From Heterohyrax brucei (Eukaryota > Chordata > Mammalia > Hyracoidea > Procaviidae), in NCBI GenBank assembly GCA_028571685.1, contig CM053142.1:130316796-130380795 (forward strand): a stretch of DNA of 64,000 bases. Direction: 5' to 3'. Position numbers and translations under genes: made by a program. Numbering within the stretch: the stretch's first letter is position 1; each line of letters starts with the position of its first letter. Below, piece by piece: positions 20,095 to 30,852 of this stretch. The notes below the pieces were generated by a model. It worked only from the letters and a program-made list of their open reading frames with translations, was not told where the DNA came from and made no database searches.

Positions 20095-20535
20095 ATGAGT
20101 TTCCTAGAACAGCCATAATAAAGTATCACAATTCAAGTAGCTTAAAACAACAGAAATATATTGTCTCATAGTTTTGGATGTTAGAAATCTGAAATTGAGG
20201 TATCTATAGAGTCATGCTGTTCCTGAAACCTCTAAAGGAAGACTTCTGTGTCTCCTTAGCTTGTGGTGGCTCCTGGCAATCCTTAGCATTTCTTAGCTTA
20301 TAGCTGTGTCACACTGATCCTTGCCTTTGTCTTCACATATCTTCCCTCTTGTCTCTTGATCTGTCTCTCTTCTTTTTCATAAAGAAACCATTCATGATGG
20401 ATTAGGACCAAACTATGACCACATGTTAACTGATAACATCCTCAAAGACTATTTTCAAACAAGGTCATATCCACAGGTACTGAGCATTAGGATCTCAACA
20501 CATCATAGGGCACACAAACTCAATCCATAGTAAGA
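20095..20535 (-). mobile_element. MaLR (MLT1-like) LTR
   Basis: Antisense LTR: 'TGAGTTTCCTAGAACAGCC', 'AGCTTAAAACAACAGAAATA', 'TTGTCTCATAGTTTTGG', then 'CCTTGCCTTTGTCTTCAC', 'ACTATGACCACATGTTAAC' region and the 5' edge 'GCACACAAACTCAATCCATA'. Both ends are present, so this is a diverged solo LTR. Confidence 0.8.
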
Positions 20536-20622
20536 ACTGTACCTTATTCCTCTGAGCTTAACATAATGCCAGAGGCCATGCTAAGTGATCAATAAATATT
20601 TGTTGAATTTAAGGAATTGACT
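20536..20622 (+). mobile_element. L2 LINE 3' tip
   Basis: 'CATAATGCCAGAGGCCATG' and 'GATCAATAAATATTTGTTGAA' match the L2 terminus ('gcctggcacatag...caataaatatttgttgaa'). Confidence 0.6.
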
Positions 20623-20884
20623 ACATTGTTGAATCCTTCTTGATTATTTCTCAAAGAAGAGTTTGCTTTCCCTGAGTTAAAATCTAAATAGGTAATTTTG
20701 TCTATGTGTGGAATCTGAATGATGAATACAGAAATACCTGGGGCTATAAAATACACATTGTATTGAAAAATGCTTTATTAAGTCCAAAGATGGAGCTATA
20801 ATATCTGGCACCATGTCTAAACATTTTAAGAAGTGCCTACAAAGAACGTCTTCTAGAAATAAGACCTCTTAATTCTCTTTACTA
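20623..20884. other. Stretch without recognised feature
   Basis: Short AT-rich gap between repeats with no frame of interest. Confidence 0.4.
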
Positions 20885-21005
20885 CTTGCTGTGGATTTGA
20901 TTTCATCTTGTAGTAACCCTATAGGACAGAGTAGAGAAACCTCACAGGATTTTGAAGGAGCACCTGGTGGATTTGCACTGCTGACCTGTTGGTTAATAGC
21001 AAGTC
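20885..21005 (-). mobile_element. AfroSINE, head missing
   Basis: Antisense 'GATTTGATTTCATCTTGTAG', 'CCCTATAGGACAGAGTAG' and 'GCACCTGGTGGATTTGCAC', ending at 'GGTTAATAGCAAG'. The tRNA-like head is cut off where the next RTE fragment begins. Confidence 0.88.
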
Positions 21006-21011
21006 TCAGAA

Positions 21012-21298
21012 AAAGGATGTTATCACTGAAGTCTGAAGGATCCTGACTTAAAGCAGATAATACTAAAGAGATGTTTACCAGCATTTTATTGATTATGCAA
21101 AGACATTCAGCTGTGTAGATCATAATAAATTATGGTTAACTTTCCAAAAGATGAGAATTTCAGAATATTTAATTTTGCTTATGAGGAACCTGTACATAGA
21201 TCAAGAGGCATTCAAAGAGAACAAGGAGATACCGTGTGATTTCAAATCAAGAAAGGTGTGCATCAGGGTTGTATCCTTTCACCATACTTACCAAGACT
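21012..21298 (+). mobile_element. RTE1-type LINE, internal RT fragment
   Basis: Sense RT region: 'ATGTTTACCAGCATTTTATTG', 'TCAGCTGTGTAGATCATAAT', 'GAGGAACCTGTACATAGATC' and 'GGTGTGCATCAGGGTTG'. It lacks both ends and is followed by an oppositely oriented RTE copy that covers the same RT region, so the two are separate insertions. Confidence 0.85.
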
Positions 21299-21345
21299 AT
21301 GTCTTCAGTTAATAAAGAAAAGTCTATTTTTACACTGACAGAGGT

Positions 21346-22412
21346 GGTAGTTGTTGTTGTTGGGTGTCGTCAAGTCAGTTCTGACTCATAGTGACCCTAC
21401 TTACAAAACAGAATGAAACGCTTCCCAGTCTTGTGCCATGTCCACAATTATTTTTATGCTTAAGCAGTTGTTGCAGCCACTGTATCAGTCCATGTCATTG
21501 AGGATCTTCTTTTTCTCTAATCCCCCACTCTACCTAGCATGTTACCCTTCTCCAGGGACTGATCCCTCCTGACAACATGTTCAAAGTATGTAAGATGCAG
21601 TCTTGCCATCTTTACTTCCAAAGACCACTCTAGTTATATTTCTTCCAAAACAGATCTGCTTGTTCTTTTGGCAGTCCATGGTACATTCAATATTCTTCTC
21701 CAACAATTCAAAGGCATCAATTCTTCCTCTAACTTCCTTATTCATTGTCCAGCTTTTGCATGCATATGATGTGATTGAAGATACCATGGCTTGAGTCAAA
21801 CGTACCTTAGTCTTTACGGTGACATCTTTACTTTTCAATACTTTAAAGAGGTCCTTTGCAGCAGCCACTCCCAGTGCAATGCACCTTTTGATTTCTGGAC
21901 TACTGCTTCCACTGTCATCGAATGTAGAACCTTAACAACCTCAATCTTTTCTCCATCTTTGATGATATTTCTTACTAGTCCAGTTGTGAAGATTTTTGTT
22001 TTCTTGATGCTGAGGTGCAATGCATACTGAAGGCTGAGGTCTTTGATCTTCGTTAGTGTTTCAAATCCTCTTCACTTCCAGCAAGTAAGGTGGTGTCATC
22101 TGTGTAACGCAAGTTGTTAATGAGTCTTCCTGCAATCCTGATACCTCATTCCTCTTCACATAGTCCAGCTTCTCAGATATTTGCTCAGCATACAGATTGA
22201 AAAGGTATGGAGAAAGGATATAACCCTGACACACACCTGTCCTGACTTTAAACCGTGCAGTGTCCTCTTGTTCTGTTCACTGCCTCTTGATCTGTGTACA
22301 GATTTCTGAAGAGCACAGTTAAATATTCTGGAATTACCATTCTCCATGACATTAGCCATAATTTGTTATGATCCATAAAGTTGAATGCTTTTGCATAGTC
22401 ATACAGAGATAC
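21346..22412 (-). mobile_element. RTE1-type LINE, 5' truncated
   Basis: Antisense from the 3' end 'GTTGTTGTTGGGTGTCGTC' through the C-terminal domain to the RT core. The minus strand holds 'SITSYACKSWTMNKEVRGR' within frame 21581-21868. The catalytic box reads YTDD (reverse complement of 'GTCATCTGTGTAACG' near 22.1 kb) instead of YADD. It is truncated just beyond the first RT catalytic motif, near 'AATTTGTTATGATCCATAAAG'. Confidence 0.92.
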
Positions 22413-23067
22413 TTCATTGCTAACATAGTAAGCAATTATGATATCTCTATTTGGATTCCTTCAAAAGTAGACCCTGAGACAAGCATGAGGGAGTGCAAAC
22501 AGTTCATGCGAGGGGTGAAGGAAACATCAGCAATGGATTTGGCAGGTGTAACAGGAAGGAGGAGACAGTCAATAAATAGCTGCATTAGCAAGCTAGCTAC
22601 CAATGTGGGGAAACTAGAAACCAATTGAGAACATATGCCCCAGGATTAAAGAAGCAGGGATGGAAACTAACTGCTGTCATTCCTTAGTTGGGGGCTAATT
22701 CCAGACAGCATTAATTCCCTGGCAAATCTGTCTGCCATACAGGAGGCAAGCTGGGTTTTAGCAGCCAGAAAAAGCTCTCAGGAAATGAAATGCTGGGACT
22801 AGTTGCTGGAAATCCAACTACTGTGCACTGAAGAACTAGGAGACATGGATGGGGAGCCAACAGCATCTGCCACGACTAATGAGCTACACTAATAGGAAAA
22901 TACACAATTTGAATTAAGCTTATACTCAGTCCTTTGTCTCTAATAAGGAATATTTTAGAGGCACCTAACATACAGTGTGTGACTGTGTTGGCCCCAGCTC
23001 TAAGTCAAGTTATAACCCTCTTTTTCTGATACATCTCTACAAATGTGCCTCAGTTCTAAGCCATTGA
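22413..23067. other. Single-copy-looking stretch
   Basis: No recognised repeat. The 86-codon frame at 22368-22628 and its shadow show no domain. Confidence 0.4.
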
Positions 23068-23077
23068 TTGTTATCTA

Positions 23078-23246
23078 TGTGGATCCCTGGTGGTGAAATG
23101 GCTAAGAGCTACAGCTGCCAAACAAATGGTTAGCAGTCTGAATCCACCAGCTGCCCCTTGGAAACCCTGTGGGGTAATTTGGCTTTGTTCTCGAGGGGTA
23201 CTGTGAGTAGGAACTAACTTGATGACAACAGGTTTTTAAGTTTGGT
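23078..23246 (+). mobile_element. AfroSINE with exact 10-bp target-site duplication
   Basis: Head 'GTGGATCCCTGGTGGTGAAATGG', middle 'CAGCTGCCCCTTGGAAACC' and tail 'TACTGTGAGTAGGAACTAAC'. 'TTGTTATCTA' occurs at 23068-23077 and again at 23247-23256. Complete element. Confidence 0.95.
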
Positions 23247-23365
23247 TTGTTATCTACCTGGACTTGAGACTGATGGTAAAGTGGGAAAGGCATAAATTCA
23301 ATGTGACTTTTGCCTATGACCTTGACTTACCATGGCTAAGATAAGGAAGATGATTGGAATTTGAG

Positions 23366-23393
23366 GTAGAGATAGAGATAGAGATAGATACTT
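23366..23393 (+). repeat. (GATAGA)n short tandem repeat
   Basis: Four near-identical hexamers of the type GAGATA. Confidence 0.8.
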
Positions 23394-23639
23394 TCATGTT
23401 CCCTCTATTCCATTTCCATCCTGGTTTCAGAAAAGACCACTGTATTCTGTTTTTAAAGTTTATTTATCTTGTATCTTCCCATCTCTCCCAATACTTTCAT
23501 AAATTCTGGTTTTCTTATATCATAATTTCTACTCCACATGAAAAATAAAAACATTATATTAGGCTTCATTTCGCTTATATTTTATCGAATTCAAATTGTT
23601 TGGAAATAACAAAATATGCTACAATAGCACTGGATTAGA

Positions 23640-23822
23640 AATTTTATGAGGGCAGGATTCTAACACCAACTTTACCAATACAGTAGCTGAATGATCACAT
23701 GCAAGTCACTTATCTTCTCTAGCATTCAGTTTTCTAATGCAAATTCAGAGTTTGACAAGATCAATTCTACAGGCCCTTCCAACTCTGAAGATCTGATTCT
23801 CCAGTTGATTTGGGGCCTCCAG
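23640..23822 (+). mobile_element. MIR SINE
   Basis: Core 'GCTGAATGATCACATGCAAG', then 'CACTTATCTTCTCTAGCATTC', 'AGTTTTCTAATGCAAA' and 'CCTTCCAACTCTGAAGATC' correspond to the MIR core and 3' region in sense orientation. Confidence 0.7.
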
Positions 23823-23825
23823 CCT

Positions 23826-23996
23826 GGAAACCCTGGTGGCACAGTGGTTAAGAGCTGTGGCTGGTAACCAGAAGGTCAGCAGTTCAAACCCACCGAGCAC
23901 TTCTTGGAAACTGTATGTGGCAGTTCTACTCTGTCTTATAACAGATCATTATGAGTCAAAATCCATCTGACAGCTATGGGTTTATTTTTGTTTTTG
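23826..23996 (+). mobile_element. AfroSINE
   Basis: Near-consensus head 'GGAAACCCTGGTGGCACAGTGG', 'GTCAGCAGTTCAAACCCACC', 'GCAGTTCTACTCTGTC' and tail 'CATTATGAGTCAAAATCC'. 'GGCCTC' lies on both sides, possibly part of the target-site duplication. Confidence 0.95.
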
Positions 23997-25661
23997 GCCT
24001 CTATTTGTATGCATCTGGTCAATTTTATCACTTTTCTTGGAATATTTCATACTAAGAAGCTCTCTGTAGAGTTAGACTTCCTAGGGGATGGAGTAGAGAG
24101 TTAATCCCATTGTTCTATTTAACTAATCCCACGGGAATCCTTTTCTTCCCATTGCCTGTCTTTTGATCAGTAAAGTTCCATCTTTTCTCATTGTAAAGGC
24201 CTTTTTTTTTTTTTTTTTTAATTAAGTGTTTCCTCAGAGAATTAGACTTCTATCAGAAGACAGGGAAGGGGTGGAGTAGGGATGTGACAGATACGAAAGT
24301 GGAGGAGTGCGAATACCAGGAAAGGGAAGCAAGTAATGACGCTAATAGGGAAGATGAAGGAGTGGAAAGGCCAGCTTTGCTTGTGTTTATTTATTTATGC
24401 CTGGCATGTCCTTTATACAATGACCAGCCCCAAATCATGCTTGACATGACACTTTTAGATAACAGTGTTTATGGAGGCCTAAGTTTAATTGGGAAGAATA
24501 TGACTGCAAATAAAAATGAAAATAAATTACAGTTTTTCTTTTTCTAAAATATATTCTTAATGTCATTCTGAATGTATCAACAGCTGCACTTTGGATATTT
24601 GTTGTCAAAATTTAATGGTAAATCAAAATTTGTAGATTACTTTTAGTTATTACCAAATTATTTCCTTTGCCTATGTAACTCTTGTCACACTTCATATTTG
24701 GCTGAATATTCTTTAGAGATGAATAGTCTGCTATTTTGGGGTTCCCCAGCCGTTATCACGCAGTCAGACCAATACTTAAGCACACTGTCATTCAGACAGA
24801 AGAGAAATGCCATCTTATCTGTGCAATTTGTCACCCAAATAGCTCTCTGAAACTTCCTTGCTTCACAGCCAGGGTGAAAGTTAATCCTTCCAGCAAGCCA
24901 AAAATCATTGTCTAAAAATGTCAGCTTGATACACTCCTAACAGAGACCACAGACATGCACGCAATAAACTCCCACAGTCACCCGATACTCTCCAGCAGGG
25001 CCATGTTTGCATGTGATGTGAGGAGCTAACTCAAGAAGTAGCCAGTAAGTGTGTGGGCTTCCAGGTCCTTCTGTCTTCACTGAGAGATGGGTATGGACTG
25101 TTTCTTGAGTCTGAGATTACTGTTTGTATAGTTAGTGTGAATTATTAGTTGGCCTTCTGGCTCCTAACCATCACATGACACCTTAGCAGCTTTCACTTCA
25201 GCAGGCCAGCTGGCTCTTCAGGCAAGCACAAGCTTAAACTTTATGATTGTGAAATCAGCCTACTTCGATTCATCTGTATTGTTTACACTAAAGCAGGGAG
25301 CAGGTAGAAAAACAGATGGAGAGAATGTAGAGGCCTTCTGGAAAAAGAAGATAGTTCAATCTACTTGAGCAGAGGTGGATTTACTGTGAGGCTAATAAAA
25401 CTGAAACTTCAGGGCCCCCTCACTTGCTTAGGTCCCTTCTAAGTAAATATTCACTTAAACACATGTATTTGTATTTACACCATTTGTGTTCTTTTTGTAA
25501 AAGAGAGCACCTGAATTTATATAAACTTGAAGATCCACAAACCTGGTTTCATTAATTCCACTGGGGAATCCTACTAATGCCAAATGGTCTTTGTCAACCT
25601 TTGATTCTTAAATTCTAGTTTCCAACTTGCTATGTAGAAACTAGAAGCCACAAGGCAGTAA
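23997..25661. other. Single-copy-looking stretch
   Basis: No gene recognised. Contains a roughly 20-base T run at 24201-24220. The 87-codon frame at 24284-24547 is unremarkable. 'GTGGATTTACTGTGAGGC' and 'TTCAGGGCCCCCTCAC' near 25.38-25.43 kb may belong to an old transposon I cannot name. Confidence 0.35.
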
Positions 25662-25826
25662 AAATCAAAACCCTGTGTCATCAAGTTGATTCAGACTCAT
25701 AGTGATCGTAGGGGGCAGAATAAAGTCACCTCATATTGTTTCCAACGAGCGGCTGGTGGATTTGAACCACCAACTTTTTGGTTAGCAGCCATAGCTTTTA
25801 ACCACTGTGCCACCAGAGTTCCTTAA
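25662..25826 (-). mobile_element. AfroSINE
   Basis: Antisense 'TGTGTCATCAAGTTGATTCAG', 'CAACGAGCGGCTGGTGG', 'TTTGGTTAGCAGCCATAGC' and 'CACTGTGCCACCAGAGTTCC'. Full length. Confidence 0.95.
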
Positions 25827-26076
25827 AGTGGGAGAGCTGAACAGTTATCTTTATTAGCTGGTGATTGGTGTGGATAATTGCCAATTAACAAGCATTGATA
25901 ACAAGATTTTTTGTGTCTGTTTATTTTGCTTACATGGAGGCATTAAAGAGTAATATTTGTGAAAGAAATACATTTCAGCTTATTTTATTCTGTATGTCAT
26001 TAGAAACTTGAGAACTCAAGTTTATAGAGATTGGTGCTATGACTTCTACATATATTTTTATCAGTAATCATCTCTT

Positions 26077-26235
26077 TAAAAAAAAAAATCCATTGCTGTC
26101 AATTCCAGCTCATGGCCACCCTACAGGACAGAGTCGAACTGCCCCATAGGAATTTTAAGGAGTGGTGGTAGATTTAAACTGCCAGGCTTTTGGTTGGCAG
26201 CTGAACACTTAACCACTGTGCAACCAGTGCCCCAT
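26077..26235 (-). mobile_element. AfroSINE with exact 9-bp target-site duplication
   Basis: Antisense 'CATTGCTGTCAATTCCAGC', 'AGGACAGAGTCGAACTGCCC' and 'CTTAACCACTGTGCAACC'. 'TCATCTCTT' is found at 26068-26076 and 26236-26244. Confidence 0.95.
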
Positions 26236-26269
26236 TCATCTCTTAAACTATTGCAAATAGAATGGTAAA

Positions 26270-26739
26270 TGTCTTAGTCATCCAGTGCTGTTATAACAGA
26301 AATACCACAAGTAGACGACTTCTAAAGAAAAATTCATTTGATCGTAGTCCAGTCGGCTACAAGTCCAAATTCAGGGCATCAGCTCCAGGGGAAGTCTTTT
26401 TCTGTTGGTTTTGGAGAAAAGTTTTGTTCTGGAGTATAGGAGCCCCAGGACCTTTTCAAAGGATGTGCCCCTGCACTGCTTCTTTCCTGATGGTATAAGG
26501 TCCCCAAATTTCTCTGCTAGCTTCTTTCTTTTACATCTCAAGAGACTGCATCAAGGAACAATACAATCTTACATAATGAATCCCATACCACCAACACAAA
26601 TGCCACCTACCTCCCCCATTAACCTCACAGAGGCAGGGTGTACGACATATAGGAACATCACACCATACTAGAAATCATAGTCTAGCTGAATTGCTACACA
26701 CATTTTTGGGGGAAGGGGGACCCAATTCAGTCCATAACA
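26270..26739 (-). mobile_element. MaLR solo LTR, complete, with 5-bp target-site duplication
   Basis: The plus strand runs from 'TGTCTTAGTCATCCAGTGC' to 'CAGTCCATAACA', so the sense LTR has TG...CA ends. It is flanked by identical GTAAA at 26265-26269 and 26740-26744, the 5-bp duplication of ERVL/MaLR integrases. The sense strand has an AAATAAA-like poly(A) region near its 3' end. This copy anchors the family assignment of the other MaLR pieces here. Confidence 0.92.
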
Positions 26740-26744
26740 GTAAA

Positions 26745-27328
26745 TAATGATAAACTTCTCATCAAACAGACAAAGTATATGAAGAAGCACTTCAAATAAA
26801 GTTCAGTCTCTCTGTTTCACAGGTTGACTGGCAAACACATCCTGATGGGGAAAGTATTTGTAAAAAAAAAATAAAAGAAAGAAAGATAATATACTGACAT
26901 TGGACATATTTTATATTGAACAAGACAGTTTAAAATTCTTCATGTCACATGTTCAGACTGTATTTTAATTGAATGCCACACAGAAGTGCTCAGCTTTTGA
27001 AGCATGCATTATTCCTAAGATAGTAAATATTCAGGGAAGAAGTGAGCTGCTAATAAGTCATTTTCAGAGTTGTCCTCTGTTTTTATTACTTCAATGTGAT
27101 AACTTTGCTACTCTTTAAATATTTATTAAAATAGTTCTTTGTCTGCTAAGTGATAATTTTGATATCAAATGGCTTGCCAGCATAATAATAACTAGTATTT
27201 CATTGCATGATGTTATTTCAAACATGATTTTCACGTATTTTATCACATGTGGGCACTATAATAACTAGCGGATGTTTCATTATTCTTGATTTTGTTTTTA
27301 GGTAAGAAAACAATTCTGAACTCCACCA
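26745..27328. other. AT-rich stretch without recognised feature
   Basis: Non-coding; includes an A-run at 26863. No repeat recognised. Confidence 0.4.
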
Positions 27329-27329
27329 A

Positions 27330-29482
27330 GCACTTGTTAGTTTGTTGTAGTATGGTAGTTTGTGTGTTGCTATGATACTAGAAGCTTTGTCCCTGGTATT
27401 TTAAATGCCCACAGGGTAATATATGATGGACAGATTTCAGCAGAGCTTCCAGGCTAAGACAGACTAGGAAGAAGGACCAGGTGATCTACCACTGAAAAAA
27501 CTGGCCATTGAAAACCTTATGAATAAAGCAGAACATTGTCTGATGTAGTGCCTGATAATGAGGCCCTCAGGATGGAAGGCACTCAAAAGACTACTGAAGA
27601 AGAGCTGCCTCCTCAAAGAAGAGTCAACCACAATTATGTGGATGGAGTCAAGCTTTTTGTACCTTCATTTGCTGTGTAGCAAGACTCAAAATGAGGAGGA
27701 ATAGCTGCAAACATCTGTTGGTAATCAGAAAGTGAAATATATGAAGTATAAATATAAGAATATTGGAAATCATCAAAAGTGAAAGAGAACAAATAATGAC
27801 TGATACCCTAAGTGTTAGTGAGCTGGAGCTGAAACTGATTTGTATTGGTCATTTTGAATCAGGCAAGCATGTGGTCTACTGTGCTGGGAATGGCAAATTT
27901 AATAGGTATGACATTGAGTTCATTGTCAAAAGAACATCTCAAGATCTATTCTGAAGTACAGTACTGCCCTTGATAGAGTAATATTCACACACCTACAGAA
28001 AGATCAGTTAATACAACTATTGCTCAAATTTCTGCACCAACTTCTAATGCCCAAGTTAAGAAAACTGAAGACTTTTGATAACTTCTGTAGCCTAATATTG
28101 GTCAGACATGCAATCAGGATACATAGACAATTAGTGGTAACTAGAATGCAAAAGCTGGAAACAGAAAAGAAGGACCTGCAGTTAGAAAACACAGTCTTGG
28201 TGACAAAAATGACGTCTGAAAGCACATGATAGAACTTTGCAAGACTGATTACTTATTTATTGCAAACACTTTTTTCAATAACATAAATAACAACTATACA
28301 CACAGATCTCACCAGATGAAATACACGGGAGTCAAACTGACTACATCTGTGGAAACAGACAATGGAGAAACTTGGTATCACTCAGAACAAGGCCAGGGAC
28401 CAACTGTAGAATAGACCATCAGTTGCTCATATGCAATTTCAAGTTGAAGCTGAGAGCTAAACTACTGCTTTGGAGTTATTTTACCTGAATTTGGAGAACA
28501 TCTAAAGAGCTGATTTGACACACTGACCACCAATGACTGAGGATTAGGCTAGTGGTAGAATGACATCAAGGACACCACACATAAAGACAGTAAAAAGGTC
28601 ATTAGAAAGACAGGAAAGGAAGGAAATAACAAAACGCATGTCAGGAGAGACTCTGAAACTTGCTCTCCAATACAGAGTAGCTAAAGTAAAAGGACAACTG
28701 ACAAAGTAAACAAGCGGAACTGAAGATTTCAAAAGGTAGCTCAAGAATACAAAGAAAAGTATTGTAATGAAATGTGCAATAACTTGGAATTAGAAGACCA
28801 AAAAGAAAGAAAACAGTTGGCATTTCATAAGCTGAAAGAATTGAAGGAAAAAACCCAAGCTTTGAGTTGCAATACTGAAGGATTCTGTGGGCAAAATATT
28901 GAGTGACACAGAAAGCATGAAAAGAAGATGGAATGCCTACACAGAGTGACTGCGGTTCCTAAAAGAACTGATCTCAGCCTTTCAGGAGGCAGCGTATGAC
29001 CAAGAACCCAAGGTATTCATGAAAGAAGTCCAAATAGCACTGAAGGCACTGGTGAAAAAGAAGGCTACAGGAATTAACAGAATACCAATTAAAATTTTTT
29101 GGCAAAGAAATGCAAAGCTGGAAGTACTCAGTTGTCCATCCCAAGAAATCTGGAAGATAGCTACTTGGCCAACTGACTAGAAGGATCCCTATTTGTGCCC
29201 ATTCCAAAGAAAGATGGTCCAATAGAATGCAGAAATTATCAAACAATACCATTAACATCACACACAAGTAAAATTTTGCTGAAGATAATTCAAAAGCAGT
29301 TGAATCAATACATGCATAGAAATTCAAGCTGTATTCAGAAGAAGATGCAGAATGAAGGATGTGATTGCTGATATCAGATGGATCCTGACCCAAAGCAGAG
29401 AATACAAGAAATGTCATAATCTGTGCTTTATTGACTAAGCAGTCCTTCAGCTGTGTGGACTGTAACAAATTGTGGGTAATGA
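27330..29482 (+). mobile_element. RTE1-type LINE with 5' UTR, 3' truncated
   Basis: Starts near the element's 5' end ('TTTGTGTGTTGCTATGATAC'), runs through the endonuclease region ('ATTGGTCATTTTGAATCAGG', 'GGTCTACTGTGCTGGGAATG', 'TTCAAGTTGAAGCTGAGAGC') and into the RT region, stopping after 'GCTGTGTGGACTGTAACAAA' near 29.48 kb. The protein reading is broken throughout, though 27763-28229 still gives endonuclease-like frames ('GHFESGKHVVYCAGNGKFN'). The missing 3' end shows a deletion or rearrangement after insertion. Confidence 0.92.
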
Positions 29483-29489
29483 AAAGTGA

Positions 29490-29622
29490 CTACTACCTAC
29501 AGAATGATTTGGTTTATGGGCAGTTGTTATTTTCTTCTTCTATATTTTCAATATATTATACTGTGCATACACTGCATTTTTATAGTCAGAAAATAAAACT
29601 TAGCAGTATTCTGTGATCTTGA
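29490..29622 (+). mobile_element. L1-like 3' end
   Basis: 'TTTATAGTCAGAAAATAAA' after 'TTTCTTCTTCTATATTTTC' resembles the terminal 3' UTR of old L1 copies. It abuts the truncated RTE directly. Confidence 0.4.
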
Positions 29623-29639
29623 AGGTAGCTGATAAACTA

Positions 29640-29826
29640 AAAAAAAAAAAAAAAAAAACCCACTGCCATGCATTTGATTCTGACTCATAGTGACCCCGTA
29701 AGATTTCCAAGGGAGCAAATATCTACAGGAGAAAACCACTACATCTTTCCCTGTGCAGCTGCTTGTGGTTTCAGGCCTTTTGGTTAGCAGTTAACTTTAA
29801 CCACTGTATTACGATGGTAGCTCCTT
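29640..29826 (-). mobile_element. AfroSINE with 20-base A run
   Basis: An A run precedes 'CCCACTGCCATGCATTTGATTC', then 'GTGACCCCGTAAGATTTCC' and the head 'TTTTGGTTAGCAGTTAAC', 'CCACTGTATTACGATGG'. Antisense; the A run on the plus strand is the T-rich 3' tail of the element. Confidence 0.88.
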
Positions 29827-30850
29827 TATAGTCTATATTAACATTGTTTTTCTTTCTTCTGAAAAGCATATTCAGTTAATAGTATATGACTATTATCCAT
29901 TATTCTTAAGGAAATTACCCCAAATTTGTATGCCTGAATCTGAAAAGATGGGTTAACCTGAGAGAGGAGAAAATAACAAATACACACAAAATTTCCAGTA
30001 TAAAGCCCTTTTGGAGAAGGAGGAAAAAGGAAAAAAACAAGTTTATTCCTCAGTGCTCTAAATGAGGTAAAATGTTGTGACTAGATGTCACCTTTGAACC
30101 AATGGCAAGTGTTAAGGATTGTTCCCTTTGAAATAATAGCTCCACCTTGTCCACAGGGCACAGCTATGGGTGGTAGCCCACGTCCTTGCTGAGAAAGAAG
30201 GAAGCCATGCCAGACCAGGAATCCTGGACTTTGACAAAAGTGGATTCTTTCACTGGCAGAGGGATGTGAACAATGGACATACCATCCAGCCTTAGCTAAC
30301 TTAGCGCTGTCTTGTATAAGAAGCAAAGGCAAAAGGTGAAGGGGCAAAAAAGAGGCAAACAAACAAAACCTTTTGACTTGTCCTCATCTCACAGAGTCAT
30401 GACATTTCCATTCCTCGGGGCAGGGGAGACGTCTAATTTTGATGCTATCTTTCAGGCTAAAGTTTGTGCTCCCTTTTTCACCACAGAAGATACTAGAGCA
30501 TACAGAACTTAGCCTACTTTAGTTTTTTCTTACTTTTTCCTGGATCTCCAAACAAACCATTGATTCTCCTCAAAAATGCTCTTACTCGACTTTAATTTTT
30601 AGTATCAGTTGTCTTTTTCTAATTATCCCCCCAAAAGTGATCAGAAAGCCTTTTATCTTAGAACTGAATTCCTGTGCTTGCCAGTCAGGTTTTTCAAAAA
30701 TGTTCTCCTGCATACCTGATTCCACGAAAGGAAACTTTTACAGGAACATAAGACGGCGTCTGAGACCCCATGAGAATGCGGGTGTACTATTTATGATTTC
30801 TTGATGAAATTAACCAAATGGTGTCAGAACGCCCCCATGTTTACTCTGAT
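29827..30850. other. Single-copy-looking stretch
   Basis: No repeat recognised. The minus frame at 30081-30362 (93 codons) has no known domain. Confidence 0.4.
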
Positions 30851-30852
30851 AC

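Noticed and set aside
28974..29468. 164-codon minus-strand open frame, the longest in the window
   Set aside because: It is antisense to the RT region of the RTE copy at 27330-29482 and has no protein-like motif of its own.
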